Shown in pieces: positions 9,064 through 18,286 of a stretch of 64,000 nt of DNA. Under the pieces are notes generated by a model. That model had not been told where the DNA came from and did not search any database. It was given only the letters and a program-made list of their open reading frames with translations. The stretch spans positions 62,001-126,000 of the forward strand of contig JAEUMP010000025.1 of NCBI GenBank assembly GCA_016791445.1. Direction: 5' to 3'. A program made the position numbers and the translations under genes. The DNA comes from Hyphomonadaceae bacterium (GTDB taxonomy: Bacteria; Pseudomonadota; Alphaproteobacteria; Caulobacterales; Aquidulcibacteraceae). Each line of letters starts with the position of its first letter. The stretch's first letter is position 1.

Positions 9064-10314
9064 ATGGGGGACGTGCTCCAAATGGAAAGTCTGGAAGCCA
9101 ACGCACGTGACGCCGACGGCGGCGTTGTCGCCGAGCGCGCGCACACACCCGCAGAACCCGAGCAGGGCGTCCTCGAACTCACGATCCTGATGCCGTGCCT
9201 GAACGAGGCCGAGACGCTTGCCGTCTGCATCAAGAAGGCGGTGGGCTTTTTGGAGCGTACCGGCATCTCTGGCGAGGTCGTCATCGCCGACAACGGGTCC
9301 ACGGATGGGTCCCAGGACATTGCACGCGGTCTCGGCGCGCGCGTGATCGACATTCCGCAACGCGGTTACGGGGCCGCGCTGATGGGCGGCATCCAGGGCG
9401 CATACGGTCGCTATGTGATCATGGGCGACAGCGACGACAGCTACGACTTCTCGTCGCTCGATACGATGGTGGCGGAACTGCGCGGGGGCGCCGACGTCGT
9501 CATGGGCAATCGGTTCAAGGGCGGGATCAAACCGGGCGCCATGCCCTTCCTGCACCGCTATCTCGGCAACCCGGTGCTTTCCTTCATCGGGCGTCTCTTC
9601 TTCGGCGTTCCCGTGGGGGACTTCCATTGCGGCCTGCGGGGATTCCGTCGGGAGGAGATCGTGAAGCTCAATCTCCGCAGCACGGGGATGGAGTTCGCGA
9701 GCGAGATGGTCGTGAAGGCCAAATTGCAGGGCCTCCGCTTCTCCGAAGTGCCCACCACGCTGCATCCCGACGGCCGCTCGCGTCCGCCCCACCTCAAGAC
9801 GTGGCGTGACGGCTGGCGACACCTGCGCTTTCTGCTGATGTATAGCCCGCGCTGGCTCTTCATGTATCCGGGCGTGGCGATGATCCTCGCGGGTCTTTCC
9901 GTGGCGGGCATGCTTCTGCAGGGCCCCGTTGCGATCGGCTCCGGCGTCACCATCGACATCCACTCGATGCTCGTGGCCTGCTTCTCGATCCTGATCGGGC
10001 TTCAGCTCGTCCTGTTCAGCGCACTGGCGCGCCGCTACGGCGAAGAGGAGGGCTTTCTGCCGCCGGCCCAGTCCTTCACGAAGGTCATGAGCTTCCTGAC
10101 GCTCGAGCGCATGCTCCAGATTGCGCTGGTGGCGTTCCTCGTCGGGGCATGGAACCTCTGGACGGCCATTTCAGGCTGGGCGCAGATCGGCTTCGGCGAC
10201 CTGGACATTGATCGCACCATGCGCAGCGTGATCCTGGGCTGCACGGCGATCATGTTCGCTGTTCAGTGCGCGGCAACCGGATTTCTCGTTTCGATCTTTC
10301 GCATCCGGCACTGA
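9064..10314 (+). CDS. GT2 family glycosyltransferase, dolichyl-phosphate-sugar synthase-like (GtrB-like)
   Basis: A 416-residue protein. The N-terminal GT-A domain shows the LMPCLNEAETL opening, the ADNGSTDGS nucleotide loop and the GDSDDSYDF metal-binding DxD region, as in polyprenyl-phosphate mannose/glucose synthases. Four C-terminal membrane segments follow (about residues 270-300, 305-330, 355-385 and 395-416). Such enzymes load a sugar onto undecaprenyl phosphate on the cytoplasmic face. The convergent neighbour at 10327 encodes GtrA, the matching flippase-type partner, which supports a GtrB-like function. The start is set at the ATG of 9064; a second ATG at 9082 is also possible and the Shine-Dalgarno is weak for both. 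Confidence 0.85.
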   Translation: MGDVLQMESLEANARDADGGVVAERAHTPAEPEQGVLELTILMPCLNEAETLAVCIKKAVGFLERTGISGEVVIADNGSTDGSQDIARGLGARVIDIPQRGYGAALMGGIQGAYGRYVIMGDSDDSYDFSSLDTMVAELRGGADVVMGNRFKGGIKPGAMPFLHRYLGNPVLSFIGRLFFGVPVGDFHCGLRGFRREEIVKLNLRSTGMEFASEMVVKAKLQGLRFSEVPTTLHPDGRSRPPHLKTWRDGWRHLRFLLMYSPRWLFMYPGVAMILAGLSVAGMLLQGPVAIGSGVTIDIHSMLVACFSILIGLQLVLFSALARRYGEEEGFLPPAQSFTKVMSFLTLERMLQIALVAFLVGAWNLWTAISGWAQIGFGDLDIDRTMRSVILGCTAIMFAVQCAATGFLVSIFRIRH

Positions 10315-10326
10315 GGCGCAGCAAGC

Positions 10327-10782
10327 CTACTTCGTCTGGTCGGTCGGCGCAGGCCGAAACGCCAGGTACTTGGCGCCGAGATAGTTCACGAAGAAGGCGA
10401 TCGCGTCGGACACGACGAGCGCCATGGCAGGCCACTTCGCCATGAGTGGGATGGTCAGCACCAGCGCGCTGTAGATGACGAACGCGACGAGCCCGCCCGC
10501 ACCCTGCACGCCGAAATAGAGCGCCAGTTCTTTCAGCGGTTTGTTTTCGCGCGCGTAGCGGAAGGTCCACGTGCGATGAAGATACCAGGTCGCGACGATG
10601 GAAACCGGGATCGAGATCGCCCGCGACACCACGGGCGGGACGCCGAACCCTGAATTGAGCAGGACGAGAACGCCGGCATCGACGGCGAAGCCGAAACCGC
10701 CCACCAACGCATAGCGGAGCACTTCTGGCGTCAGTCGCGCCTTCACGGTCGCAAGCGCCCAAGAATAGAGTCGACCGATCAT
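10327..10782 (-). CDS. GtrA family membrane protein
   Basis: A 151-residue protein with four membrane segments and the GtrA opening LRYALVGGFGFAVDAG (about residues 19-34), followed by the SIVATWYLHRTWTF signature. GtrA proteins are thought to flip undecaprenyl-phosphate-linked monosaccharides to the periplasm for glycan decoration. The ATG at 10782 overlaps the stop of the upstream FAD gene (10779) by four bases, so translation is probably coupled. It lies tail to tail with the GT2 gene, 12 bases away. Confidence 0.9.
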   Translation of the reverse strand: MIGRLYSWALATVKARLTPEVLRYALVGGFGFAVDAGVLVLLNSGFGVPPVVSRAISIPVSIVATWYLHRTWTFRYARENKPLKELALYFGVQGAGGLVAFVIYSALVLTIPLMAKWPAMALVVSDAIAFFVNYLGAKYLAFRPAPTDQTK

Positions 10783-12215
10783 GCTGCAAACCTGCGACCG
10801 GCCGCCCAGGCCTGAACGATGAAACTCAGCGTGGGACTGCGCGGCGGCAAGTGGCGGAACGCCGCGCCGCCGACGATGTGGAGACCGGGTATCGCGGGCA
10901 GGGCGCCTGACTTCGGATCGAACCCTTCCTGCAGCGCCTGCGGAACGCCGCCCGCATAGTGGACGTCCACCCCTGGCCGTCCCTTCATGAAGACCAGCAT
11001 CGGCGCGCGAACACGCCACGACCACGCCGAGAGCAACTTTCTCACCGCGCCATAACGCGCCGTGCGTTCGCATTCAGCGGACCTGTCCACCACCGCACGC
11101 ACGCCGTCACGCATTTCGAGATGCGCAGCACCGACATCGGAACCGAGATACCCGTTGCCAAACCAGAAGTAGGGCGCCGCAACTTGCGCGGCGCGATCCA
11201 CAAGGATGTTGTCAGCGAACACGCGCTGCTCGTAGCCGGAAACCGAGCGTCCCGCAAAGACGGCCCCCGTCGCCAGCTCCTTGTCCTCGCGGTCCCGCAG
11301 ATGGAAGGCGGCCTGCGCCATCCCGAACATGGGCGCCTTCCGGGTCGGTCCCGCGAGCAAAACGAAAGCGAAGCTCGGATGGTAGAGCAGGGTGGCGGTG
11401 GAGGTTGCCGCGGCCAGATTCTGTGTGAGCCTGAATGTTGAAGGCGCCCCGCATGCGAGAACGAGCTTGCGCGCGCGCACATGCCCGGCCGGGGCGTCGC
11501 CGGCGCGCAGGGTCAGAAGGAAGCCATCAGCTTCCCGGGAGATGCCGATGACCTCGGCGTCGATCGTCTTTGCTGCGGGAAGCGCGTTTTGGAAGTCCGT
11601 CTCGCTTGGCGCCCAGATGCTGTCGAACGCGCAGCCGGAGAGACACTTGTTGCAACCGGTGCAGGCGAGAGTCCCCGCCGTTTCCACAGCAACGCGCGCG
11701 CAGCCGACGCGTACGCGACCGTCGGCGAAGACGCCTTCCAGGGACGTCGCATGCGCAGCGCGCGGCGTGGATCCGGAAGGCGGCAGCGCCGCATAAATGC
11801 CGGCGAGCGAATCCATCCGGTTCCCCGAGATCGGCATGCGCTGCGCCCAGTAGCGATAGCCCTCCGCGAAGAGCGCCGCATCCATGCCGTTTCGTTCAAG
11901 GTCCGCGACGTCGAACGTCATGCAGGTGGCGCCCCAGTGCCGGGCGCCGCCGCCCACGCCGTGAATGCCGATGAGCGCCACATCGCCCGAGGTCATGAGC
12001 GATCCTCGCCAGGCGTCGACTTCGCGCGCGATGTCCGGTCGGCGCAGTTTGGGAGATCGCGGGAAGTCGCCGAGGTCCGGTGAGGATATGTCGGGAGAGG
12101 CGCGGGGGCCGACGATCGCGACGCGGCCGACATTGCTGCCGCCGACACCGACTGCGAATCCGAGTGCAGCCGGGCCGCGCCCCAAAATGGCGAGATCGAA
12201 ATCCGGCGTCGTCAT
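10779..12215 (-). CDS. GMC-like FAD oxidoreductase with ferredoxin-type cysteine motif
   Basis: A 478-residue flavoprotein. The FAD-binding Rossmann motif LAILGRGPAALG is at residues 8-19. A Gly-rich segment (GIHGVGGGARHWGA, 83-96) matches the GMC region that contacts FAD, and the end of the protein (HIVGGAAFRHLPPRSPTLS) matches the GMC C-terminal domain. Cys 185, 188, 191 and 195 form CTGCNKCLSGC, which has the CxxCxxCxxxC spacing of a 4Fe-4S ferredoxin site. Substrate is unknown; the locus suggests a sugar or lipid-linked sugar. The start at 12215 has AGGAA six bases upstream. It is coupled to gtrA downstream and divergent from the DegT aminotransferase, so oxidation followed by transamination of a sugar is a plausible but untested link. 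Confidence 0.78.
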   Translation of the reverse strand: MTTPDFDLAILGRGPAALGFAVGVGGSNVGRVAIVGPRASPDISSPDLGDFPRSPKLRRPDIAREVDAWRGSLMTSGDVALIGIHGVGGGARHWGATCMTFDVADLERNGMDAALFAEGYRYWAQRMPISGNRMDSLAGIYAALPPSGSTPRAAHATSLEGVFADGRVRVGCARVAVETAGTLACTGCNKCLSGCAFDSIWAPSETDFQNALPAAKTIDAEVIGISREADGFLLTLRAGDAPAGHVRARKLVLACGAPSTFRLTQNLAAATSTATLLYHPSFAFVLLAGPTRKAPMFGMAQAAFHLRDREDKELATGAVFAGRSVSGYEQRVFADNILVDRAAQVAAPYFWFGNGYLGSDVGAAHLEMRDGVRAVVDRSAECERTARYGAVRKLLSAWSWRVRAPMLVFMKGRPGVDVHYAGGVPQALQEGFDPKSGALPAIPGLHIVGGAAFRHLPPRSPTLSFIVQAWAAGRRFAA

Positions 12216-12384
12216 GACTGTTCCTTGCGCGCCGATCCCGGGATCGCAACCTCGTTCGCAGACGGCGCGATCCGCCCGATCCTGCGCAACCGGGGAGGCT
12301 CTGGTGAATCGCCTTGCGGGTGGTGCAAAGATTGCTCAGAAGCTCGCGCCGGCTTTGTAGCCGATACTTGGAGATGCCTTCCCG

Positions 12385-13629
12385 ATGGCCGTCCACCCCC
12401 GGCAACGACTGTACGACATCAACCATTTCGGTTTCGTTGCCGCGATGGGCGCCGGGCGTCTGAACGACGGCGTCGATGGCGGATTTGCCGGCGCGTTCTG
12501 CGCGTTCACGGGCATCGACAACGTCGTTCCGCTGTCTCGCGGGCGCGTGGGCCTCTATTTCAGCGTGCAGGAGGCTGTCCGCGCGACGGGTCGGCGCAAG
12601 GTCGTGTTCTGCCCGTTCACCATCATGGACGCTGTCAACATGATCGTTGCGGGCGGTGGCGAGCCGTTTTTCATCGATGCGGCGCCCGGCGTGCCTCACC
12701 CGGATCTAGCGACGATCGAAGCGGCTTTGGATGACGATGTCGCCGCCGTGTTGATCACGCACTATCACACGTCGCATCCTCGTATCGCGGAGATCGCCGA
12801 GCTGTGCCGGGCGCGCGGCGTCTGGCTGATAGAGGACTGTGCCATATCTCTCGGCGCGCGCCCGGGCGGGCGTCATGTCGGCAGCTACGGCGACGCGGCG
12901 TTCTTCAGTTTCGGTCTCTTCAAGTTCGTCTCAAGCTATTTCGGCGGCGCCGTTACGATGCGCGATCCCGAGGCTTTGGCCCGCGTTCGCGCGTCGGTGG
13001 ATGCGTGGCCCGCCATGCAGGCGAGGGAACTGGGCGCGTCGTTCCAGAAGGGATTGAAGTTCTCGCTCATCACCTGGCTTCCGGTGTTCCGGCTCGCCGC
13101 CTATCCTCTGGTCCGCCATGGCGTTCTGAACGACATCGAGTGGATCAAGAAGCAGATGGTCAACGACCCGAGCCCCGGCGTGTATGACGCGCTGCCGGCC
13201 GAGTATCGTACACGCCCGTCGAGTTTCCAGTTGCGCGAGTGGTCCCGGCAGATCGGCAATGTTGAACAGGACCGGATTGCGCGGGTCTCGAACTACGGCA
13301 GATTGCGCACCGCGCTTGCAGGCGACAATCGTATCGGACTGCCGCCGCCCGCCTCGGCCGAGGGCGACGCGTGCATGAATTTTCCGTTGCAGGTTTCCGG
13401 AGATCGCACCGCGATCGTCAAGAACATCATGCGCGAAGGCGTCGACGTCGCGATCCATTACTATCGCAACTGCGCCGATGCCGAGGAGTTTGCGGCCTAT
13501 CACCGGCCGTTGCCGAACCTGCGCCGCTTCGTGGCGGAAACGGTCATTCTGCCGGTCTATCCGGGACTGCCTGACGCCTATGTCGATCGCCTCGCGGCGG
13601 CGGTCAGGAGTGGCGTCGCCGGCGGATAG
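12385..13629 (+). CDS. DegT/DnrJ/EryC1 family PLP aminotransferase
   Basis: A 414-residue fold-type I PLP enzyme of the sugar aminotransferase family. It has the LIEDCAISLGAR motif (Asp 151 contacting the pyridine nitrogen) and the Schiff-base Lys 180 in SFGLFKFVSSYFGG. These enzymes convert keto-sugars on nucleotide carriers to amino-sugars in the cytoplasm, usually with glutamate as donor. It is divergent from the FAD oxidoreductase gene (169 bases apart), so the two may share a control region. No sugar N-acyltransferase was seen nearby. GGAG lies 11 bases before the ATG. Confidence 0.85.
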   Translation: MAVHPRQRLYDINHFGFVAAMGAGRLNDGVDGGFAGAFCAFTGIDNVVPLSRGRVGLYFSVQEAVRATGRRKVVFCPFTIMDAVNMIVAGGGEPFFIDAAPGVPHPDLATIEAALDDDVAAVLITHYHTSHPRIAEIAELCRARGVWLIEDCAISLGARPGGRHVGSYGDAAFFSFGLFKFVSSYFGGAVTMRDPEALARVRASVDAWPAMQARELGASFQKGLKFSLITWLPVFRLAAYPLVRHGVLNDIEWIKKQMVNDPSPGVYDALPAEYRTRPSSFQLREWSRQIGNVEQDRIARVSNYGRLRTALAGDNRIGLPPPASAEGDACMNFPLQVSGDRTAIVKNIMREGVDVAIHYYRNCADAEEFAAYHRPLPNLRRFVAETVILPVYPGLPDAYVDRLAAAVRSGVAGG

Positions 13630-13638
13630 GCAATCAGG

Positions 13639-14571
13639 TCAGCGCGGCGCGGGCGCGCGTCTGTGCACGCGAATCCAGTCGATCTCGAACTTCGCCGGAA
13701 ATACGACCGATGCATCCGGTGCGCCCGGCCACTTACCGCCGACGGCGAGGTTGGCGATCATGTACATCGGCTGGTGCATGTCGCCCGCCGTGGGGAAGCG
13801 CGCCACTTCCACATCGTCGATGTAGTAGATCAGGTGTTCCCGGGACCAATCGAGTGTGAAAGTGTGGAAGTCACGGGTGAGATCGGCGGTCTGCACCGCG
13901 CGTGTCGCGCCGGAACGGCGACCGCCGGCGAGCGAGTGCATGGTGGTGTGCAGCGTGGTGGGCGTCTGACCGAGGAATTCGAAGATATCGATTTCGGGCG
14001 GGCCGCCGCTGTTGTCGGGCAGGAGCCAGAAGGCTGGCCATAGTCCTTTCCCGAGCGGGAATTTGGCGCGCATCTCGAACACGCCGTAGCGCTGCGAGAA
14101 GCGTCCCCAACTCGAAATCATCGCCGAGGTGTAGGCGCGATTGTGGATTCGTCGACGCATGTCCGGACCGGCGCGCTCTGCTTGCAGGATGAGGACGCCG
14201 TCGCGGATGGTGTGCGAGCGTTCGGGGATCGTACGCGGACCCTGCTGCGGGAAATGCGCATCGACATAAACCTGCATCTCGCCGTTGTTCGGGAAGGTCC
14301 GGCTGATGAGTGCAAACGGGGTGGAGCCGAAGGGGTGCCAGGTTTTCCAGGTGCCCAACTGCTCGTTTGGCGGATCGTGCGGATTGACGGCGTCGAAGAC
14401 GTCGAAATTGTCCTCGAAGGTCGTCACGAGCGTGCTGCGGTCCAGGCGTGATCCTGTGGCGGCTTGAGCGGGCGCGCCGGCCATCGCGAACAACAGGAGA
14501 GAGGCGCCGATGAGCCGGCGCACAAGTGCGCCGAACGTGCTGGATTTCATCCGGTTTTTCGTCGCCGCCAT
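13639..14571 (-). CDS. Glycoside hydrolase family 16 endo-beta-glycanase, secreted
   Basis: A 310-residue protein with an N-terminal signal peptide (hydrophobic core about 20-36, cleavage likely near APAQA-A) and a GH16 domain. The catalytic signature EIDIFE places the nucleophile Glu 193, the helper Asp 195 and the acid/base Glu 198. GH16 enzymes such as ExoK and ExsH trim exopolysaccharide chains and control their length. That role fits here, next to a Wzy-like polymerase read in the same direction. The start at 14571 has GGAG 12 bases upstream; ATG 14550 would also give a good signal peptide. Confidence 0.92.
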   Translation of the reverse strand: MAATKNRMKSSTFGALVRRLIGASLLLFAMAGAPAQAATGSRLDRSTLVTTFEDNFDVFDAVNPHDPPNEQLGTWKTWHPFGSTPFALISRTFPNNGEMQVYVDAHFPQQGPRTIPERSHTIRDGVLILQAERAGPDMRRRIHNRAYTSAMISSWGRFSQRYGVFEMRAKFPLGKGLWPAFWLLPDNSGGPPEIDIFEFLGQTPTTLHTTMHSLAGGRRSGATRAVQTADLTRDFHTFTLDWSREHLIYYIDDVEVARFPTAGDMHQPMYMIANLAVGGKWPGAPDASVVFPAKFEIDWIRVHRRAPAPR

Positions 14572-14733
14572 CGCTTGTTCGTACTCCTGCCGTCACCCGG
14601 GGGAGACATACAGATCGTGCGTCCGGCTTCAACGCATTTCGCGACTTCGCCGCGGATGGCGTGCAGCGTCTTGCGGCGGCGCCACAGTTCAGACCTGCCG
14701 TTTCGTTGCAGACCGACACGCCGGTGCGACAGC

Positions 14734-16068
14734 TCACGAGCCCGTGAGCGGATTGGCTTGCGAAGGTTGTGCGCGCGATAGCGACGGGCCGCCGCCGGTC
14801 GGCAAGGGCGGCGTCTGCTGCGGCGCAGGTTTCAACCGCACCAGGCATCCCATCATGAGTGCGGCAAACGCCAGCTGCGGAACGAGCAGCCCGCCGTCGA
14901 GCACCATGAACTGGAAGTAGAAGGCAAGCGCCAGCCAAGCGGATCGCGTCGTTGTATACACGCAGTACAGGTAGAAAGCGGAGAACGCGGTGAAGCCGAG
15001 GATGCCGTACTCGACCAGCAGTTTGATCCACGCCGATGCAAAGGCTTCGGTCACCTCGTCGAGCTGCGTATAGATTTCCGCCATGCCCGGGCCGGCGCCG
15101 AACAGCAGGGTCAGCGGCTTGTTCTCGATGAAGTTCTGGAACATGAGGCCGCCTGCCGTGAAGCGGGCGAATCCGCTGCTGCGCGGGTCGGAGAATTCAG
15201 CTGTTCGTCCGAGCAACATGCCGAGATTGAGCTGCTCCCAGAAAATCATCGCCCCGGCGAGCGCAAGCATGACTCCCGCGATGGCGAAGCGTGAATAGCG
15301 ATTGTCGGCGAAGATGAGGGCAAGGAACGGTATTGCGCCGAAGAACGCGACGAGAACCATGCCGGTGCCGGAGTACGAGGTGACGAGGCCAAGGCCGATC
15401 GGGACGATGTATTTCGGGTCCTTCAGGATGAAGATTGCAAGCAACAGCGCGCGCGAGCCGACCTGTGACAGGTGAGACGGTTCGAGCAGGAAGAAGCCGT
15501 TGCCCTTGTAAATGCCGCTTCCCCACTGCGTTTCGTTGAGCGTGTTGTATTCGAGCAGGAAGTCAGGCGGCACGATCGTGCGCCACGAAAAATGGAACTC
15601 CGTCAGGAAGAGGAACTGCGTGAGATACTGGACCGCACCGAGAATGCAGAGGATCGAGGCGACATTCGCGATCAGTCTGAAGTATCTAATGAAGCTCGCG
15701 TGATCGAGACTGACGGGCGCAATGAACATCGCGTACAGCAGAACAAACAGCTGAACCGAGGTCTGCGAGGAATTCGGATCCGCAAGAAGCAAGCTCATCA
15801 TCGCGCAGGCCAGCACGACCATGAAAAGCGCAAGCCGACCGAGCGAAATCTCCGCCTGCTTGTGGGCGAGCATCCATGCGATGACGAGCGGCACGACCGC
15901 GAGCGCGATCGGCAGCGGAAACTCCGCGACATAGCCGATGCGCGAGAGAAAGAAGACCGCCACGATCATGACCATGATCGCGCCGAACGTCATCTCGACG
16001 TTTCGGTCCACTGGACCTTTGGCGCTGCCGGTTTTCCGCGGCGCGTAGCGGTGCAGGGCGCCGGCCAT
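14734..16068 (-). CDS. O-antigen polymerase/ligase-like membrane protein (Wzy candidate)
   Basis: A 444-residue protein with about 10-12 membrane segments and a long periplasmic loop (about residues 155-200, containing TEFHFSWRTIVPPD and ETQWGSGIYKGNGFF). A GAGPGMAEIY segment near residue 325 fits the second conserved loop of Wzy/WaaL proteins. These polymerise undecaprenyl-linked repeat units in the periplasm. It starts six bases after the stop of gmd, so it is in the gmd operon, and it precedes the GH16 gene. A second polymerase-like protein is at 40187-41527; which one polymerises this locus's repeat cannot be told. Confidence 0.78.
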   Translation of the reverse strand: MAGALHRYAPRKTGSAKGPVDRNVEMTFGAIMVMIVAVFFLSRIGYVAEFPLPIALAVVPLVIAWMLAHKQAEISLGRLALFMVVLACAMMSLLLADPNSSQTSVQLFVLLYAMFIAPVSLDHASFIRYFRLIANVASILCILGAVQYLTQFLFLTEFHFSWRTIVPPDFLLEYNTLNETQWGSGIYKGNGFFLLEPSHLSQVGSRALLLAIFILKDPKYIVPIGLGLVTSYSGTGMVLVAFFGAIPFLALIFADNRYSRFAIAGVMLALAGAMIFWEQLNLGMLLGRTAEFSDPRSSGFARFTAGGLMFQNFIENKPLTLLFGAGPGMAEIYTQLDEVTEAFASAWIKLLVEYGILGFTAFSAFYLYCVYTTTRSAWLALAFYFQFMVLDGGLLVPQLAFAALMMGCLVRLKPAPQQTPPLPTGGGPSLSRAQPSQANPLTGS

Positions 16069-16074
16069 TTCGCG

Positions 16075-17130
16075 TCAGCCTTGCGGGTGGTCCAGGGCCT
16101 TCAAGTCGGCCTCCACCATTTCACGCACGAGCGCGTCGAATGACGTACGGTGTGTCCAGCCGAGTTTCTCGCGGGCCTTGGAGGCGTCGCCGAGAAGCAG
16201 ATCGACTTCCGTGGGGCGGAAATACTTGGCGTCGATCTTCACCAGCGGCTTGTCGGACGCCGTGTCGTAGCCGACCTCATCGATGCCTTCGCCGCGCCAC
16301 GCGATCGTGCGTCCGACGACTGCGAAGGCGCGCTCCACGAATTCGCGGACAGAATGGGTTTCGCCGGTCGCGAGAACATAGTCGTCTGGCTCGTCCTGCT
16401 GCAGGATCGCCCACATGCCCTCGACATAGTCGCGGGCGTGACCCCAGTCGCGCTTGGCGTCGAGATTGCCGAGCGAGATGAATTCCTGGCGGCCCTTCTC
16501 GATCGCCGCCACCGCGCGCGTGATCTTGCGCGTGACGAAGGTTTCGCCGCGGATCGGGCTTTCGTGGTTGAACAGGATGCCGTTCGAGGCGTGCATGCCA
16601 TAGGCTTCGCGGTAGTTCACCGTGATCCAGTAGGCGTAGAGCTTGGCGACCGCGTATGGGCTGCGCGGATAGAAAGGGGTGTTCTCGGTCTGGGGTGTTT
16701 CGCGCACCTTGCCGTAAAGCTCTGACGTCGACGCCTGATAGAAGCGCGTTTTCTTCTCGAGACCGAGGATGCGGATGGCCTCGAGCAGCCGCAGTGTTCC
16801 GGTTGCGTCGGAGTTCGCCGTGTATTCCGGTGTTTCGAAGCTCACCTGCACGTGGCTTTGCGCGCCGAGATTGTAGATCTCGGTCGGCTGCGTTTCCTGC
16901 ACGAGGCGGATGAGGTTCGTCGCGTCCGTCAGGTCGCCGAAGTGCAGGTAGAAGTCGGTCGTACTGACCAGCGGGTCGAGATAGAGGTGATCGACGCGCC
17001 CCGTGTTGAACGAGGACGAGCGCCGCTTCACGCCGTGTACCACATAGCCCTTGCGCAGCAGGAATTCCGCGAGATAGGCGCCGTCTTGGCCGGTAATGCC
17101 GGTGATGAGCGCGATTTTCTTTTCAGTCAT
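16075..17130 (-). CDS. gmd: GDP-mannose 4,6-dehydratase
   Basis: A 351-residue extended SDR enzyme that converts GDP-D-mannose to GDP-4-keto-6-deoxy-D-mannose with tightly bound NADP. The N-terminal motif [12 protein letters not shown] (residues 10-21), the [15 protein letters not shown] segment and the catalytic YAVAK region are characteristic of Gmd. Length matches the family. The next gene upstream in the operon is GDP-L-fucose synthase, completing the two-step GDP-L-fucose route for the polysaccharide. Confidence 0.96.
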   Translation of the reverse strand: MTEKKIALITGITGQDGAYLAEFLLRKGYVVHGVKRRSSSFNTGRVDHLYLDPLVSTTDFYLHFGDLTDATNLIRLVQETQPTEIYNLGAQSHVQVSFETPEYTANSDATGTLRLLEAIRILGLEKKTRFYQASTSELYGKVRETPQTENTPFYPRSPYAVAKLYAYWITVNYREAYGMHASNGILFNHESPIRGETFVTRKITRAVAAIEKGRQEFISLGNLDAKRDWGHARDYVEGMWAILQQDEPDDYVLATGETHSVREFVERAFAVVGRTIAWRGEGIDEVGYDTASDKPLVKIDAKYFRPTEVDLLLGDASKAREKLGWTHRTSFDALVREMVEADLKALDHPQG

Positions 17131-17200
17131 CTTTGTTCAACGTACTGGAGGTGATCGGGAAGGCGGCGCTGTCTGATGAGCGCTTCTAGACACAAAAAGG

Positions 17201-18151
17201 TTACTGACGGACCGCTTTCGCAGCGAGATTGTCGAGATACCAGCGATAGGTTGCGGCGATGCCGCTGCGGAGCGTAACGGCGGGCGTCCATCCGGTCGAA
17301 GCGAGCAACGTGGTATCCAAAAGCTTACGCGGCGTGCCGTCGGGTTTGGACGCATCGAAAGTGAACGTGCCCTTGTAGCCGACCACGTCGGCGATCAGCT
17401 CCGCGAGCGCACGGATGGAGACTTCCTGTCCGGAGCCCACATTGATCGCGACCGGGTCCGAATAGACCTTTGCGAGATGGACGCACGCATCGGCGAGATC
17501 GTCGACGTGCAGGAACTCCCGGAGCGGCGCGCCTGTGCCCCAGATCTCGACAGTGGGCTGGCCGTTGACCTTCGCCTCGTGGACCTTGCGCATCAGCGCC
17601 GGCAGGACGTGGCTCGACGTCAGGTCGAAGTTGTCGCCCTCGCCGTAGAGATTTGTCGGCATCGCGGAAATGAAGTCGCAACCATGCTGCGCGCGGAAGG
17701 CCTGGCAGAGCTTCACGCCGGCGATCTTGGCGATCGCGTACCATTCGTTGGTCGGTTCGAGGGGACCCGTGAGAAGCGCCGATTCCGGCATCGGCTGCGT
17801 CGCGTGCTTGGGATAGATGCACGACGAACCGAGCAGCAGGAGTTTCTCCACGCCGACGTCGGCGGCGCCCTTGATGACGTTCGCCTCGATCATGAGGTTG
17901 TCGTAGAGAAAGTCGGCCGGAAAATCGCGATTGGCGAGAATGCCGCCGACCTTGGCTGCGGCCATGAAGACGAAGTCCGGGCGGTTCGCGCGCATCCACG
18001 TCTGGACCGCGGCGCCGTCGCGCAGATCCAGCACATCGCTGCCGGCGGTCAGGACGGCGCAGTCCTCGGTCGCGAGGCGGCGGACGATGGCCGAACCCAC
18101 CATGCCGCGATGGCCGCAGACCCAGACCTTCTTCCCCGCCAACCCGTACAT
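17201..18151 (-). CDS. fcl: GDP-L-fucose synthase
   Basis: A 316-residue SDR epimerase/reductase that turns GDP-4-keto-6-deoxymannose into GDP-L-fucose using NADPH. Diagnostic features are GHRGMVGSAI near the N-terminus, the SSCIYPKHATQPMPE segment and the catalytic NEWYAIAK motif (Tyr and Lys). The ATG at 18151 is chosen because AGGAGG lies eight bases upstream; ten extra residues further upstream are possible but unsupported. It is separated from gmd by 70 bases and from the GT4 gene by 135 bases on the same strand. Confidence 0.95.
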   Translation of the reverse strand: MYGLAGKKVWVCGHRGMVGSAIVRRLATEDCAVLTAGSDVLDLRDGAAVQTWMRANRPDFVFMAAAKVGGILANRDFPADFLYDNLMIEANVIKGAADVGVEKLLLLGSSCIYPKHATQPMPESALLTGPLEPTNEWYAIAKIAGVKLCQAFRAQHGCDFISAMPTNLYGEGDNFDLTSSHVLPALMRKVHEAKVNGQPTVEIWGTGAPLREFLHVDDLADACVHLAKVYSDPVAINVGSGQEVSIRALAELIADVVGYKGTFTFDASKPDGTPRKLLDTTLLASTGWTPAVTLRSGIAATYRWYLDNLAAKAVRQ

Positions 18152-18286
18152 AAACGCGCCTCCTGGGCCACGGACACTCACGTCAGCTATGGCGATCTAG
18201 TGCCATGCGGAGGCGACAAAGTCTGCACCGGGCCTGTGTGACGCCCGCACCTGCAAGACCTGTTCCCCATACGGGCCGTAAGCCCC

